DNA from: Adhaeribacter aerolatus
Lineage (GTDB): Bacteria; Bacteroidota; Bacteroidia; Cytophagales; Hymenobacteraceae
DNA: 64,000 bases
Assembly: GCF_007991635.1 (NCBI RefSeq)
Contig: NZ_BJYS01000016.1
Coordinates: forward strand, 1-64,000
Direction: 5' to 3'
The position numbers and the translations under genes were made by a program. The notes beneath the pieces were generated by a model. That model was not told the DNA's origin and searched no databases. It saw only the letters and a list, made by a program, of their open reading frames with translations. The stretch's first letter is position 1. Each line of letters opens with the position of its first letter. This document shows, piece after piece, positions 63,978 to 64,000 of the stretch.

Positions 63978-64000
63978 ATACTGGTTTTACCGGGTGATTA

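Overview
The window looks like a chromosomal segment of a Bacteroidota bacterium, most probably in the Cytophagales near Hymenobacteraceae (Adhaeribacter- or Pontibacter-like). This rests on TAnnTTTG promoter elements, few Shine-Dalgarno sites, and family content typical of the phylum: DUF3822, the DUF3276 PUR protein, DUF349 repeats, YqgE, and a small secreted protein ending in a type IX-secretion-like tail. The genus is inference. I see no rRNA operon, prophage, CRISPR array or intact insertion sequence. One tRNA (Thr, anticodon TGT) is present.

Layout. 0-20 kb is mostly housekeeping and conserved hypothetical genes: a DUF1573 protein, a RecD-like helicase, a thioesterase, two Nudix hydrolases, coaD, pyrE, a phosphodiesterase, threonine aldolase, a DNA glycosylase, an MFS carrier, a DUF58 protein, the PUR protein, ychF, and a zinc alcohol dehydrogenase paired with a small membrane protein. 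19-29 kb is a looser accessory stretch: an SGNH esterase lipoprotein, an M23 peptidase, an FMN reductase, a sulfatase, a secreted rhodanese, small secreted proteins and gene relics, including what looks like a decayed type I restriction HsdR fragment. 29-36 kb holds tRNA-Thr, a large DUF349 protein, yqgE, pdxH, an SBF-type carrier and a Tat-exported Gfo/Idh/MocA oxidoreductase.

36-41 kb carries the most interesting cluster. A cytosolic C39-type cysteine peptidase, a RimK-type ATP-grasp ligase with its own N-terminal domain, and a GCS2-type carboxylate-amine ligase form a tight, overlapping operon. A metallo-beta-lactamase-fold protein with a zinc ribbon and an incomplete metal motif lies downstream. 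I infer a peptide or amide-bond making and trimming pathway of unknown product. 41-50 kb has DUF1015 overlapping maf, an aldo/keto reductase, a gamma-glutamyltransferase without a signal peptide, an arsM-DUF547 pair lacking the usual radical-SAM partner, and pdhB.

50-64 kb is a surface polysaccharide locus. It holds a polyprenyl-phosphate sugar transferase, three GT4 glycosyltransferases, two O-antigen ligase/polymerase-like proteins in tandem, a methyltransferase, a GT-A type transferase, an FkbM-like protein, a Wzx-type flippase and a Wzz-like chain-length protein. Together these could start, extend, flip and polymerise a lipid-linked glycan; the locus probably continues beyond the right edge.
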